A DNA stretch of 53,496 nucleotides. Origin: Hyphomicrobiales bacterium. Lineage in GTDB: Bacteria; Pseudomonadota; Alphaproteobacteria; Rhizobiales; Beijerinckiaceae. Positions 1-8,290 of this stretch are shown here, piece by piece. A model generated the notes under the pieces. It searched no databases, was not told the origin of the DNA, and was given only the letters and a program-made list of their open reading frames with translations. The translations under genes were made by a program, and so were the position numbers. Where the stretch lies: NCBI GenBank assembly GCA_947455725.1, contig CANGPL010000015.1:1-53496 (forward strand), in the 5' to 3' direction. Every line of letters starts with the position of its first letter. Position 1 is the stretch's first letter.

Positions 1-598
1 CCATGCAATTCGAACGCGAGATCGACGCCGTGAGCTTGCGTAAAGCCTGGCTCATCAAGCGCGCCTGTAGGCCCGGCTGCACATCGCCCATTTCGCCTTC
101 AATTTCAGCACGCGGCACGAGAGCTGCGACCGAGTCGACGACGAGCACATCAATGGCGCCCGAGCGGACCAGCGTATCGCAGATTTCCAAGGCTTGCTCG
201 CCGGTATCCGGCTGGGAAATCAAAAGATCTTCAAGATTGACGCCCAGTTTCTTGGCATAAATCGGATCTAACGCATGTTCGGCATCGATAAAGGCGCAAA
301 CGCCGCCCTTTTTCTGCGCTTCTGCAACCGTGTGCAGGGCGAGCGTCGTCTTACCCGATGATTCTGGTCCGTAAATTTCAATCACACGGCCCCGTGGCAA
401 ACCACCAACGCCCAAGGCAATATCAAGCCCCAAAGAACCGGTTGAAACCGTCTCGATTTCAACGGATTTTTCATTCTTACCAAGCCGCATGATGGAGCCC
501 TTACCAAAGGACCTTTCAATCTGCGAGAGCGCGGCGTCGAGTGCTTTAGACTTATCCATGGATTGACCTTCAACGAGACGGAGGGAGGGTTGCGACAT
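1..598 (-). CDS. recA: RecA recombinase, N-terminal 199 residues (runs off the left edge)
   Basis: RecA binds single-stranded DNA, performs strand exchange and triggers LexA self-cleavage. The reading frame begins with ATG at 598 and is open to the window edge, so the C-terminal part is missing. The Walker A motif GPESSGKT lies at residues 78-85, followed by the family-typical [25 protein letters not shown] and [19 protein letters not shown] segments. A second in-frame ATG at 559 ([11 protein letters not shown]) is an alternative start that matches shorter family members. An SOS box lies 87-101 bp upstream of the ATG, which indicates LexA control. The gene follows cckA on the same strand, separated by 136 bp. 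Confidence 0.98.
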   Translation of the reverse strand, partial: MSQPSLRLVEGQSMDKSKALDAALSQIERSFGKGSIMRLGKNEKSVEIETVSTGSLGLDIALGVGGLPRGRVIEIYGPESSGKTTLALHTVAEAQKKGGVCAFIDAEHALDPIYAKKLGVNLEDLLISQPDTGEQALEICDTLVRSGAIDVLVVDSVAALVPRAEIEGEMGDVQPGLQARLMSQALRKLTASISRSNCM

Positions 599-684
599 AA
601 TATGTGTCCTTATGACAGAGCCAAAGATGAGTCTCAAAGCGGAAGCTTGCAAAATTATTGATCACGTTTTGTTCTCACATGCAA

Positions 685-699
685 GTTCTATTTTTGTTC
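685..699 (-). promoter_or_regulatory. SOS (LexA) box of recA
   Basis: The plus strand reads GTTC-TATTTTT-GTTC, a perfect GTTC-N7-GTTC direct repeat, the LexA operator form known for Alphaproteobacteria. A third GTTC at 671-674 extends the repeat with a 10-base gap. It lies between cckA and recA and points to LexA repression of recA. Confidence 0.85.
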
Positions 700-734
700 T
701 CTTCTACTCGAATAAAATAAGGGTCAACCAACCC

Positions 735-3260
735 TTAACCGCTCAGAGCAGCCTTCACGGTCTCGATGAGCTGTTTGAGCGAAAACGGCTTCGGTAAGAA
801 GCCGAATTCCTCACCCTCGGGAAGATTTTTGCTGAAGGCTTCCTCGGCATAGCCCGACGCGAAAATGATTTTAGCCGTAACCCCTCGGACGCGGGCCTCG
901 CGCAGAAAAGTAGGCCCATCCATTTCCGGCATGACAACATCGGAAACGATGAGATCCACCTGCAGGTCATTCTCCTCAAGCACTTCGAGCGCCTCGAGGC
1001 CGGACGCCGCCTCCAACACCTTATATCCGCGCTGGGTCAACGCCCGCGCCGCGAATGCTCTGACCGCATCTTCATCCTCAACGAGCAGAACGGTGCCCTG
1101 ACCAGAAAGATCAACATTGCTGACCTTCTGAACAGTCGCTTCCTCCGGTTGCGGTAATACCGGTTCAGTCGCGATATGCCGCGGCAATAGAATGCGGAAC
1201 CTCGTCCCCTGCCCGACCGTACTATCGCATAAAATATAGCCGCCCGATTGTTTGACGAAGCCATAAACCATCGAGAGTCCAAGGCCAGTGCCTTTGCCCA
1301 CTTCCTTGGTTGTAAAAAACGGCTCAAAAATCTTGTCTAAAATATCAGGATCAATCCCCTCTCCCGTATCGCTGATTTCGACCATGACATAATCGGCGGG
1401 CGGAATGGTTGAATCACCAAGCGTCCGGCTTGCCGCAGCGGACACGTTGGATGTCCGTATCGTCAGCGTCCCTTCATTCGGCATAGCATCACGCGCATTA
1501 ACCGCGAGATTGACGATGACTTGCTCAAACTGGGTCGGGTCGGCCTTAACCGGCCACAAATCCCGCTCATGGCGAACTTGCAAATCGATGCGCTGGCCAA
1601 GCAGGCGTTTCAGCAAAGTCGAGAGATCCGACAAAACATCGGTGAACTGAACCACAACCGGCCGAAGCGTTTGCCGACGCGAAAACGCCAAAAGATGCCG
1701 TACCAGACTCGCCGCACGATTGGCATTCTGTTTGATTTGCATAATATCGTGAAACGATGGGTCGGTCGGGCGGTGATTAGCGAGCAACAAATCCGCATAA
1801 CCCATAATGCCCTGCAGGACATTGTTGAAATCATGCGCCACGCCACCTGCCAATTCACCAACGGCCTGCATTTTTTGGGCTTGCGCAAATTGCACTTCTA
1901 AAGCGCGCTGATCCGTCGTATCCAGAACATAGACGATTGCCGCCTCCGCGTCCTGCGCGCCAGCTTTAAAATGCACGATGTAAATGCGCGCCGAACGATT
2001 ATGGAGCGCTAACTGAAGATCCAGCGGCGGCAAATCGCCTTTGCCTTCCAAAGCAAGTTGAAACCGTGCCTTGATAGCAGAATGTTCGCTATCCGGAACA
2101 ATCGACCACAGCGATTGATCCGCATCAGCGTTCTTTTCTGAATCATCTTTTGGCAACAAGCGTGCAAAAGACGGGTTCATCCGCAAAATGCGACCTTCGG
2201 CGTTAATCGTTGCAATGCCAAACGGTGAATTATTAAAAAACCGCGCGAAACGAACTTCGGCAACACGCTGCCCATCATCCGCCGATAAGTCTGTCGATCG
2301 ATTGAGAACCAAAGTACGGCTGGCCCCCGGCCTACCCGCTGTATCGAAGACAACCTGATGGATAACCCGAACGGGAATAAGCTTTTCGGCAACAGATTTG
2401 AAATCAAGATCGAAAATCTCAGTATCTGTCTCACCTGGCCTGCCACGTTTGGACGTAAGAAGGCGCTGACCATTCGCCGTCACAAGATCGGACCACTTCA
2501 GATGAGCCGTGGCAAAATCCGCGAGATCATGACCAAGCCACTGCGCGAGCGTCGCATTGAGATAAACAACATCACCTTCCGGACTAAGCGACATGAAACC
2601 AGCCGGAGCATGATCTAAATAATCAATGGCATATTGCAATTCTTGAAAGACGTTTTCTTGCCGCTCACGCTCGCGCGTAATGTCGCTCACGCTCCACAAT
2701 ACGAGCTTTCGGCGTGACGACGATGGCATGGGTGCCGTTCTTACCCGGTACCAAGTAGGGCCGGATGAAACAAGACCATTGATTAAACGAACATCTTCTT
2801 GGCCTTCTTGCCCAGCGTCCGCGAGTTTTGAAAGTCGATAAATCGGTTGAGCGGCCTCAGTCGCCTGAGCAAAGAGCCTGTCGATACTTGGAATGGCTCG
2901 AACTTGCTCCTGACCAATCAATCGCAAATAAGCCTTATTGGCATACAAAACCCGTTTGCTATCCAGTTCAACAACCAAAAACCCTTCGCTGGCGGTTGCC
3001 GAAATACGCGCGGTTATGACTTTCGCCGTCTCATTTTCCCGCCGCGTGAGCCACCAAAGAAAAAAGCCCACAACCGATAAAAGAAGTATTGTGACGATGA
3101 TCAAAATAGCCGTGCCGCGGTCGGACGGTGCGAGAACTCGACCAATGCCGATAAGCGCAAACCCTGAAACGGCAAAGGCAAAGGTGACAAACCCCAAGAC
3201 ACGTAACACCCAATTAGTTCCAGGAATCGAATCACCCATCGTGTCTAAGCGATCACTCAT
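735..3260 (-). CDS. cckA: CckA hybrid sensor histidine kinase
   Basis: CckA is the membrane hybrid kinase/phosphatase that passes phosphate through ChpT to CtrA and CpdR and so controls cell cycle and flagellar transcription. The 841-residue product has two N-terminal membrane segments (about 19-43 and 51-73), PAS-like sensor regions to about 455, a HisKA domain with the phospho-histidine in GGVAHDFNN (H476), an ATPase domain with DTGEGID and GKGTGLGL, and a C-terminal receiver with [10 protein letters not shown] (phospho-aspartate D774). The frame extends to a TTG at 3269, but the ATG at 3260 is the likelier start. It begins 11 bp after the flhB stop, so it appears to be the last gene of the flgB-flhB operon. 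Confidence 0.95.
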   Translation of the reverse strand: MSDRLDTMGDSIPGTNWVLRVLGFVTFAFAVSGFALIGIGRVLAPSDRGTAILIIVTILLLSVVGFFLWWLTRRENETAKVITARISATASEGFLVVELDSKRVLYANKAYLRLIGQEQVRAIPSIDRLFAQATEAAQPIYRLSKLADAGQEGQEDVRLINGLVSSGPTWYRVRTAPMPSSSRRKLVLWSVSDITRERERQENVFQELQYAIDYLDHAPAGFMSLSPEGDVVYLNATLAQWLGHDLADFATAHLKWSDLVTANGQRLLTSKRGRPGETDTEIFDLDFKSVAEKLIPVRVIHQVVFDTAGRPGASRTLVLNRSTDLSADDGQRVAEVRFARFFNNSPFGIATINAEGRILRMNPSFARLLPKDDSEKNADADQSLWSIVPDSEHSAIKARFQLALEGKGDLPPLDLQLALHNRSARIYIVHFKAGAQDAEAAIVYVLDTTDQRALEVQFAQAQKMQAVGELAGGVAHDFNNVLQGIMGYADLLLANHRPTDPSFHDIMQIKQNANRAASLVRHLLAFSRRQTLRPVVVQFTDVLSDLSTLLKRLLGQRIDLQVRHERDLWPVKADPTQFEQVIVNLAVNARDAMPNEGTLTIRTSNVSAAASRTLGDSTIPPADYVMVEISDTGEGIDPDILDKIFEPFFTTKEVGKGTGLGLSMVYGFVKQSGGYILCDSTVGQGTRFRILLPRHIATEPVLPQPEEATVQKVSNVDLSGQGTVLLVEDEDAVRAFAARALTQRGYKVLEAASGLEALEVLEENDLQVDLIVSDVVMPEMDGPTFLREARVRGVTAKIIFASGYAEEAFSKNLPEGEEFGFLPKPFSLKQLIETVKAALSG

Positions 3261-3271
3261 CGTATACAACT

Positions 3272-4348
3272 CTACTTTCCATAGACTGGACGCTGGCGAC
3301 GCATCCGCAATCGCATCACATAACCAATGATTTCTGCCACCGGCTTATACAAATCAAGCGGAATTTCTTCATCCACCTCAACAAGGCGGTAAAGCGAACG
3401 CGCCAAGGGACGATCCTCAACGATCGGAATATCATGTTCATTCGCCAATTGCCGAATTCGGAGCGCCAACACATCGAGACCTTTCGCCACACAGATTGGC
3501 GCTCGCATGCCCTCTTCGAATTTTAAAGCCACGGCAAAATGCGTCGGGTTGGTCACGATGACGGTAGCCTTCGGAATATTCCCCATCATCGCACTACGTG
3601 AGAGCTTTCGCCGAATTTGACGACGCTTATTTTTAATTTCAGGACTACCTTCTTGCTGCTTGTATTCATCCTTCAAATCCTGCCGCGACATACGTAGCCG
3701 CTTTTGCCAATTCATCCATTGGAAAAAATAATCCCCACCGGCAACAAGCGCATAGATGGAGACAACGGCAATAAGAATACGAAGCAAGGCGCTTTGTGCG
3801 AACACAAGGAGCGAAAATGCGTTCATATTTGTTAATTCGCCGAGATGGTTTCGCTCTCCCCAAATCGTAATCGATATAACGGTTCCTACCAAGACCAACT
3901 TGGCCAAACTCTTAACAAACTGGGCGGCAGCCCCCGAACCCAATACGCGCTTAAAGCCTTCAAGCGGCGAGACGCGCGACAGTTTCGGCATCGCATGATC
4001 CAGAGAGGGAGTAGGAAAATGCTGTAGCATCGGCCCAATAAGCGCGGCAGCACTTGCGACCAAAAACGGAAGCAAGAGATAGCGCCCAAGCGAAAGCAGA
4101 ACCTCACCAAGAACATGATTCATATTTGATGGCGTAGCCGAATAAACGACCGCTTGTGAAAAATACGCCGATAACGAAAAACCGCTCGAAAGAGCCGAGC
4201 TATAAAACCCAACGATCACCGTTAGACCGGCTAAAACGAACCATGAATTTACCTCAATACTTCGGGGTACATCGCCCTCCGCGCGCGCATCATCGATCCG
4301 CTTCTGACTAGGGGCTTCGGTTTTATCGTCGTCATCGGTTTTGGCCAT
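3272..4348 (-). CDS. flhB: FlhB, flagellar export gate and substrate-specificity switch
   Basis: FlhB is an inner-membrane part of the flagellar type III export gate; self-cleavage of its cytoplasmic domain switches export from rod/hook to filament substrates. The product has 358 residues with an acidic N-terminus, four hydrophobic segments between about 35 and 205, a charged linker and the cytoplasmic domain. The self-cleavage site NPTH is intact at residues 267-270. It follows fliR with a 5-bp gap and precedes cckA. Length and motif agree with FlhB rather than with a virulence-type YscU, as does the purely flagellar neighbourhood. Confidence 0.97.
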   Translation of the reverse strand: MAKTDDDDKTEAPSQKRIDDARAEGDVPRSIEVNSWFVLAGLTVIVGFYSSALSSGFSLSAYFSQAVVYSATPSNMNHVLGEVLLSLGRYLLLPFLVASAAALIGPMLQHFPTPSLDHAMPKLSRVSPLEGFKRVLGSGAAAQFVKSLAKLVLVGTVISITIWGERNHLGELTNMNAFSLLVFAQSALLRILIAVVSIYALVAGGDYFFQWMNWQKRLRMSRQDLKDEYKQQEGSPEIKNKRRQIRRKLSRSAMMGNIPKATVIVTNPTHFAVALKFEEGMRAPICVAKGLDVLALRIRQLANEHDIPIVEDRPLARSLYRLVEVDEEIPLDLYKPVAEIIGYVMRLRMRRQRPVYGK

Positions 4349-4353
4349 CCTCG

Positions 4354-5115
4354 CTAGCCTCCACCAAATTGGGCAAGACTCGCGGCAATGTCACCCGTCA
4401 ATCGCTCAATGAACGATCCAAGAAATACGACCAAAAGTGCAAAGCCCGCGATGACTGAAAGTGGCACGGCCAAATATGTTACTTGAATTTGCGGCATGAG
4501 TTTCGAAATCAAGCCAAGTCCTGCGTTAAACAACAAAGCAAAAACAAAAAAGGGAGCAGCAATCTTAATGGCTAACAAAAAGCCTTTACCCGCAGCCTCT
4601 ACCGCCAATCGGGAGGCGTCACCCATATCAACGACGAGTCCGGGCGGTAAAACTTGATAACTTCCCGCAATGGATGAAATTACCATCTGATAGGAATCGG
4701 TCAGAAAAATAAAAGTCACCACAAGAAGCGACATAAAAAGTCCAAGCGCATTCGATTGCGACTCATACGTCGGATTCAGAACTTCACCAAGAGAAAGGCC
4801 AAGCGATTGCGAAATAAACTGGCTTGTCATTTCTGCGGCTAAAACAATCATGCGCACCAAAACACCAATCGCCAAGCCAACAAAGATCTCGATAAACAAG
4901 AGCCCAAAAACAGATTGCCCATTCAGCACAGCTTGAGTAAAGGTCGACTTCAATGGCAATAAAAGCAACAAAGAGACAAACAGTGCAAAGACGAGACGGA
5001 TCCTCACCTGGATAAAGCGCTCGCCAATCGCAGGAAGCAGCATCGCCATGCTTCCAGTTCTTGCAAACACAAGCAAAAAAGCGATTGCAAAATCCACCGG
5101 CAGGGTAAGCTTCAT
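4354..5115 (-). CDS. fliR: FliR, flagellar export gate protein
   Basis: FliR is a polytopic membrane protein that forms the core of the export gate with FliP and FliQ. The product has 253 residues, about the family length, and is almost entirely hydrophobic, with about six membrane segments. Family-like stretches include LLPAIGERFIQVRIRL near the N-terminus and LGLISKLMPQIQV near residue 205. The start at 5115 is an ATG. It lies between fliQ (34-bp gap) and flhB (5-bp gap), the usual fliQ-fliR-flhB order. Confidence 0.96.
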   Translation of the reverse strand: MKLTLPVDFAIAFLLVFARTGSMAMLLPAIGERFIQVRIRLVFALFVSLLLLLPLKSTFTQAVLNGQSVFGLLFIEIFVGLAIGVLVRMIVLAAEMTSQFISQSLGLSLGEVLNPTYESQSNALGLFMSLLVVTFIFLTDSYQMVISSIAGSYQVLPPGLVVDMGDASRLAVEAAGKGFLLAIKIAAPFFVFALLFNAGLGLISKLMPQIQVTYLAVPLSVIAGFALLVVFLGSFIERLTGDIAASLAQFGGG

Positions 5116-5149
5116 GGTTTAGCGACCCGTTGTTAACGTTAGGTCCAAT

Positions 5150-5416
5150 CTACCCGCCGAATGCGATTCGAGAAGCCAAGCGCGCCATATAGCCTGATAA
5201 AGCGTCCCCAATGAAAGGCAGCAGAAAGAACAGGCTAAGGCCCGCGATCAACATTTTAGGAACAAAGGTCAGCGTCTGTTCTTGAATTTGCGTAACCGCC
5301 TGCAAAAATGAAATAATAACACCCACAAGCAGGATAACGCCCATTAAAGGCCCAGCCACCCGCGCATAGGTCATCAAGCCGTCGCGGGCGATATCGATTA
5401 ATTCCGGACCCGTCAT
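5150..5416 (-). CDS. fliQ: FliQ, flagellar export gate protein
   Basis: FliQ is a small two-helix membrane protein of the flagellar export gate. The open frame reaches a TTG at 5431, next to the fliE stop, but the ATG at 5416 is preceded by GAAGG about eight bases upstream and gives the family-typical N-terminus MTGPELIDIARDGL and an 88-residue product. Two hydrophobic segments (about residues 16-38 and 50-70) flank the conserved ITQIQEQTLTFVPK-type loop, here AVTQIQEQTLTFVPK. It sits directly downstream of fliE. Confidence 0.95.
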   Translation of the reverse strand: MTGPELIDIARDGLMTYARVAGPLMGVILLVGVIISFLQAVTQIQEQTLTFVPKMLIAGLSLFFLLPFIGDALSGYMARLASRIAFGG

Positions 5417-5427
5417 GACATTAACCT

Positions 5428-5727
5428 TCAAACGGTCATGCGCATGATGTCGTCATACGCGGCGATAACCTTATCTCTTACGGCTACCAATGTTTCGACA
5501 GCGGTTTCCGTCTCAGCCACCGTGGTAACCGCATTCACATAATCCACATGGCCCGATATCGCGTTTGACATTTGTTGGTCGGCGGCTTTCGCCTGACCGT
5601 CGACGGCCGCGATACTTTGCTTCACAAGATCAGCAAAACCGGTTGATGACGTCGAAGCTCCAGCACCCGAACTCAATAGGCTCTGTGCAGCAGCGTAAGA
5701 ATTTGCAGCAAGCGTAGGTATGGCCAT
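5428..5727 (-). CDS. fliE: FliE, flagellar MS-ring/rod junction protein
   Basis: FliE joins the MS ring to the proximal rod and is the first rod-type export substrate. The product has 99 residues, usual for the family. It has a variable Ala/Ser-rich N-terminus and a conserved C-terminal half with GHVDYVNAVTTVAETETAVETLVAVRDKVIAAYDDIMRM features, including the DIMRM end motif. The ATG at 5727 has a strong GGGAGG ribosome site a few bases upstream. It lies 13 bp after flgC and just ahead of fliQ. Confidence 0.95.
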   Translation of the reverse strand: MAIPTLAANSYAAAQSLLSSGAGASTSSTGFADLVKQSIAAVDGQAKAADQQMSNAISGHVDYVNAVTTVAETETAVETLVAVRDKVIAAYDDIMRMTV

Positions 5728-5740
5728 TTAATCCTCCCGC

Positions 5741-6151
5741 TTAAGCTCTTAAAATATCGATCGTGCGCGATAAAATGCGACGCGTCGCCGAAATCACATT
5801 CAAATTGGCTTCATAGCTCCGCTGTGCATCTCGCATATCCATTTGCTCAACCAGCGGATCAATATTTGGAAGCTTAACGGTACCCGTTGCGTCAGCTGCC
5901 GGATTACCCGGATCAATCCTTGTACCAAAAGCGCTCATATCGCGTTTGACGCCGGCGAATGCGACCGATGGCTGCTGGCTCTTTGGATCAGCAACAACAC
6001 GAAATACAGGAACCTTCCGCCGATAGGGATCACCACCCGGTTTTGAGGCCGTCGAATCCGCATTCGCGATATTTTCGGAAATGACTTCCATCCGCTTGGC
6101 CTGAACTTTCAGCCCGCTCGTTGCAATTGACAAAATACCGCCAAAATCCAT
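5741..6151 (-). CDS. flgC: FlgC, proximal rod protein
   Basis: FlgC is a structural subunit of the flagellar proximal rod, exported through the type III apparatus. The 136-residue product begins with the rod-family pattern SGLKVQAKRMEVISENIANADST (conserved NIAN at about 27-30) and ends in the amphipathic heptad region MRDAQRSYEANLNVISATR typical of the C-terminal D0 helix. The PGGDPYRRK motif after the N-terminal helix is a FlgC hallmark. It follows flgB with a 4-bp gap and precedes fliE. Confidence 0.96.
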   Translation of the reverse strand: MDFGGILSIATSGLKVQAKRMEVISENIANADSTASKPGGDPYRRKVPVFRVVADPKSQQPSVAFAGVKRDMSAFGTRIDPGNPAADATGTVKLPNIDPLVEQMDMRDAQRSYEANLNVISATRRILSRTIDILRA

Positions 6152-6155
6152 GATC

Positions 6156-6533
6156 TTACTTTCTGCCTATTGCCATTTTAATGAGACCCAGACTTTTCGT
6201 GTAAAGCTGGGTGGCCATCTGATAATCCAACTGAATATCCGCAAGCTTGGTCATTTCATCTTCAAGCGACACCGCATTGCCCGATGGCTTGGTTTCAAAG
6301 GGTACAGGCCGTTGGGTTGACGGGACTGAACCACCCTCTGCCCCTCCGAGATGACCGGCAGACGTAGACGCCAGCGTGAGCGGCATATGAGAGCGATCCG
6401 GTGTAAACGGCTGCAAATCAAGCGGACGAAACCCGGGCGAATTAGCATTTGCAATGTTGGAAGACACGAGCGACTGGCGCGCCTGCAACCACTGCATTCT
6501 TGCCTTTAATCCATCCATAAGCGATAAAGACAT
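6156..6533 (-). CDS. flgB: FlgB, proximal rod protein
   Basis: FlgB is the most membrane-proximal rod subunit. The 125-residue product has the N-terminal rod motif LVSSNIANANSPGFRPLDL (about residues 22-40) and a C-terminal helix DYQMATQLYTKSLGLIKMAIG, both characteristic of FlgB. The middle is variable and Ser/Gly/Pro rich. The ATG at 6533 has GGAG eight bases upstream. It is the first gene of the flgB-flgC-fliE-fliQ-fliR-flhB-cckA operon, and a CtrA box lies 45-59 bp upstream. Confidence 0.95.
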   Translation of the reverse strand: MSLSLMDGLKARMQWLQARQSLVSSNIANANSPGFRPLDLQPFTPDRSHMPLTLASTSAGHLGGAEGGSVPSTQRPVPFETKPSGNAVSLEDEMTKLADIQLDYQMATQLYTKSLGLIKMAIGRK

Positions 6534-6577
6534 ACCGTTATTCTCCGAGCTTCTTGATAATAGCTGGATTATTATGG

Positions 6578-6592
6578 TTAAAATTTCATTAA
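6578..6592. promoter_or_regulatory. CtrA box between flgB and fliO
   Basis: TTAA-AATTTCA-TTAA is a perfect match to the TTAA-N7-TTAA CtrA site. On the minus strand a TATTAT (6557-6562) lies one promoter spacing downstream, so the box would overlap the -35 of a flgB promoter with a short leader carrying the flgB ribosome site. On the plus strand the fliO start is only 22 bp from the box, which is tight for a promoter, so the box more likely serves flgB. Confidence 0.75.
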
Positions 6593-6614
6593 CACACGCG
6601 TCGGAGCAGAGCGC

Positions 6615-7439
6615 TTGCAGTCAATTTTTGGCCTCCAACTCTCACAACCGCTCGTCTATTTCGCGGCAATTGCGGTAATTTTATTGCTTTTGGCTGTTTT
6701 TGCGTGGGTTTTAAGAAAAATTTCGGGAAATAACGCGCAGCTTGAGGGTAGCACACGCAGCCGCCAGCCCCGTTTGGGTATTGTCGATACGTTCCAGCTC
6801 GATCGGCAGCGGCAGCTCGTCATCATCCGGCGTGATTCGGTTGAGCATCTGCTTCTCTTGGGCGGCACCAACGACGTGGTTGTCGAAAGTAACATCATCC
6901 GGACGATCCAGGCACAGACCTCAAACCGCGAGACGGGAGCGGTTACGCGCGTGGTGGCCACCCCGCAACCAGCAACCGCTCCGAAATCGACGGGTACGAC
7001 AATGACGAGCGCAACCGCCGAGCTTTCCTTCGCCCCCGAACCCGCCCCCATCTACCCAACGGTGCCGGTGGCTAGTTTAGAAGTATCGCCCCCAATCACA
7101 GCGCCCAACCCCGCGGACTTGGCCGAAATCGCCAATCGGTTTCAAACTTCAACCGCAAAGCCAATCGTTGCAGAACGTGAGGCCACGATGCCGCAGGCAA
7201 CCCCCATTCCGTTCATGCCCCGGCCCGCACCTGCCCCGCTCCCCAAGGAGCCGGAACCCGTAGCGGTCGAATCACCGCCTGAAAGCCAGCCAATCATTCC
7301 TGCCATTGAGCGTGCGCTTCCGCGGGTCGAGATGGCGGAAAAATCACCGGAGCCGTTCACACAACCCATTCAGTCTCGGGATATTGGCTCGTTAAATGAT
7401 ACGCTCCGCCAACTTTTAGGCCGTACGCGCGAGAGCTAG
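6615..7439 (+). CDS. fliO: FliO-like flagellar export assembly protein
   Basis: FliO is a bitopic membrane protein that helps FliP assemble in the export gate. The 274-residue product has one membrane segment (about residues 14-35), then a short basic stretch and a compact domain with RLGIVDTFQLDRQRQLVIIRRD and LLLLGGTNDVVVESNI, the pattern of FliO. The remaining 160 residues are a Pro/Ala-rich tail with no recognisable fold. The start is a TTG at 6615 with GGAG eight bases upstream; no ATG fits before the membrane segment. It is divergent from flgB and followed by fliP after 103 bp. Confidence 0.85.
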   Translation: MQSIFGLQLSQPLVYFAAIAVILLLLAVFAWVLRKISGNNAQLEGSTRSRQPRLGIVDTFQLDRQRQLVIIRRDSVEHLLLLGGTNDVVVESNIIRTIQAQTSNRETGAVTRVVATPQPATAPKSTGTTMTSATAELSFAPEPAPIYPTVPVASLEVSPPITAPNPADLAEIANRFQTSTAKPIVAEREATMPQATPIPFMPRPAPAPLPKEPEPVAVESPPESQPIIPAIERALPRVEMAEKSPEPFTQPIQSRDIGSLNDTLRQLLGRTRES

Positions 7440-7542
7440 AAGCATAGGTTTCAACCCGGTATATCCTTAGACAACGGGGACAACCCGTTTCCGTTGCGGA
7501 ATATAACGTGATTTCCAGCGCCACAATCGCTAGAAGTTACCT

Positions 7543-8286
7543 ATGGTTAGAATCAGTCGTTCATTTACTGTCGCGGTTATCGCCATTACTTGCTGCCTGT
7601 CGGCAAGCAATGTTCAAGCTCAAACCCTTAGTCTGGATTTAGGCCCAACGGGCGGCACCACGGAACGAGCCCTTCAGCTGATTGCGCTTGTTACCATTCT
7701 ATCGATTGCGCCAGCCATTCTAATCATGGTCACGTCGTTTACGCGTATTATCGTTGTTCTATCACTGCTCCGCTCTGCCATTGGTACGGCATCCGCTCCA
7801 CCCAATACGGTTATTGTAAGCCTCGCACTTTTTCTCACTGCCTTTATCATGGCGCCTACGGGCAAAGAGATTTACGCCAAAGCGGTATCGCCGCTTTTAA
7901 ACGGCACCATCTCGGCTACAACGGCCTTTGAACGCGGCTCAGATCCTCTCCGCACCTTTATGCTTCAACATGTACGCGAAAAAGATCTCATGTTGTTCTT
8001 GGATATTGCCAAAGAGCCATCCCCCGCGTCACCAGAAGCCACACCGCTTACCAGTCTCGTACCAGCCTTCATGATCTCCGAGCTTCGTCGCGCTTTTGAA
8101 ATTGGTTTTTTGCTCTTTATGCCGTTTCTCGTGATTGATCTGGTCGTCGCGTCGATCTTGATGTCTGTCGGCATGATGATGCTGCCGCCAACAACCGTAT
8201 CTCTGCCTTTCAAGCTGATCTTCTTCGTGCTTGTCGACGGCTGGAGCATGATCGCAGGATCACTCGTCAAAAGCTTTACAAACTAG
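7543..8286 (+). CDS. fliP: FliP, flagellar export gate protein
   Basis: FliP is the main pore-forming subunit of the flagellar type III export gate. The 247-residue product has a cleavable-looking N-terminal signal (about residues 1-27), then hydrophobic segments separated by a hydrophilic domain. Family signatures are MVTSFTRIIVVLSLLRSAIGT near residue 65, LFLTAFIMAPT, and FEIGFLLFMPFLVIDLVVAS near residue 190. It lies downstream of fliO and converges on the TPR gene with only 4 bp between the stops, so no separate terminator fits. Confidence 0.97.
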   Translation: MVRISRSFTVAVIAITCCLSASNVQAQTLSLDLGPTGGTTERALQLIALVTILSIAPAILIMVTSFTRIIVVLSLLRSAIGTASAPPNTVIVSLALFLTAFIMAPTGKEIYAKAVSPLLNGTISATTAFERGSDPLRTFMLQHVREKDLMLFLDIAKEPSPASPEATPLTSLVPAFMISELRRAFEIGFLLFMPFLVIDLVVASILMSVGMMMLPPTTVSLPFKLIFFVLVDGWSMIAGSLVKSFTN

Positions 8287-8290
8287 GGCG

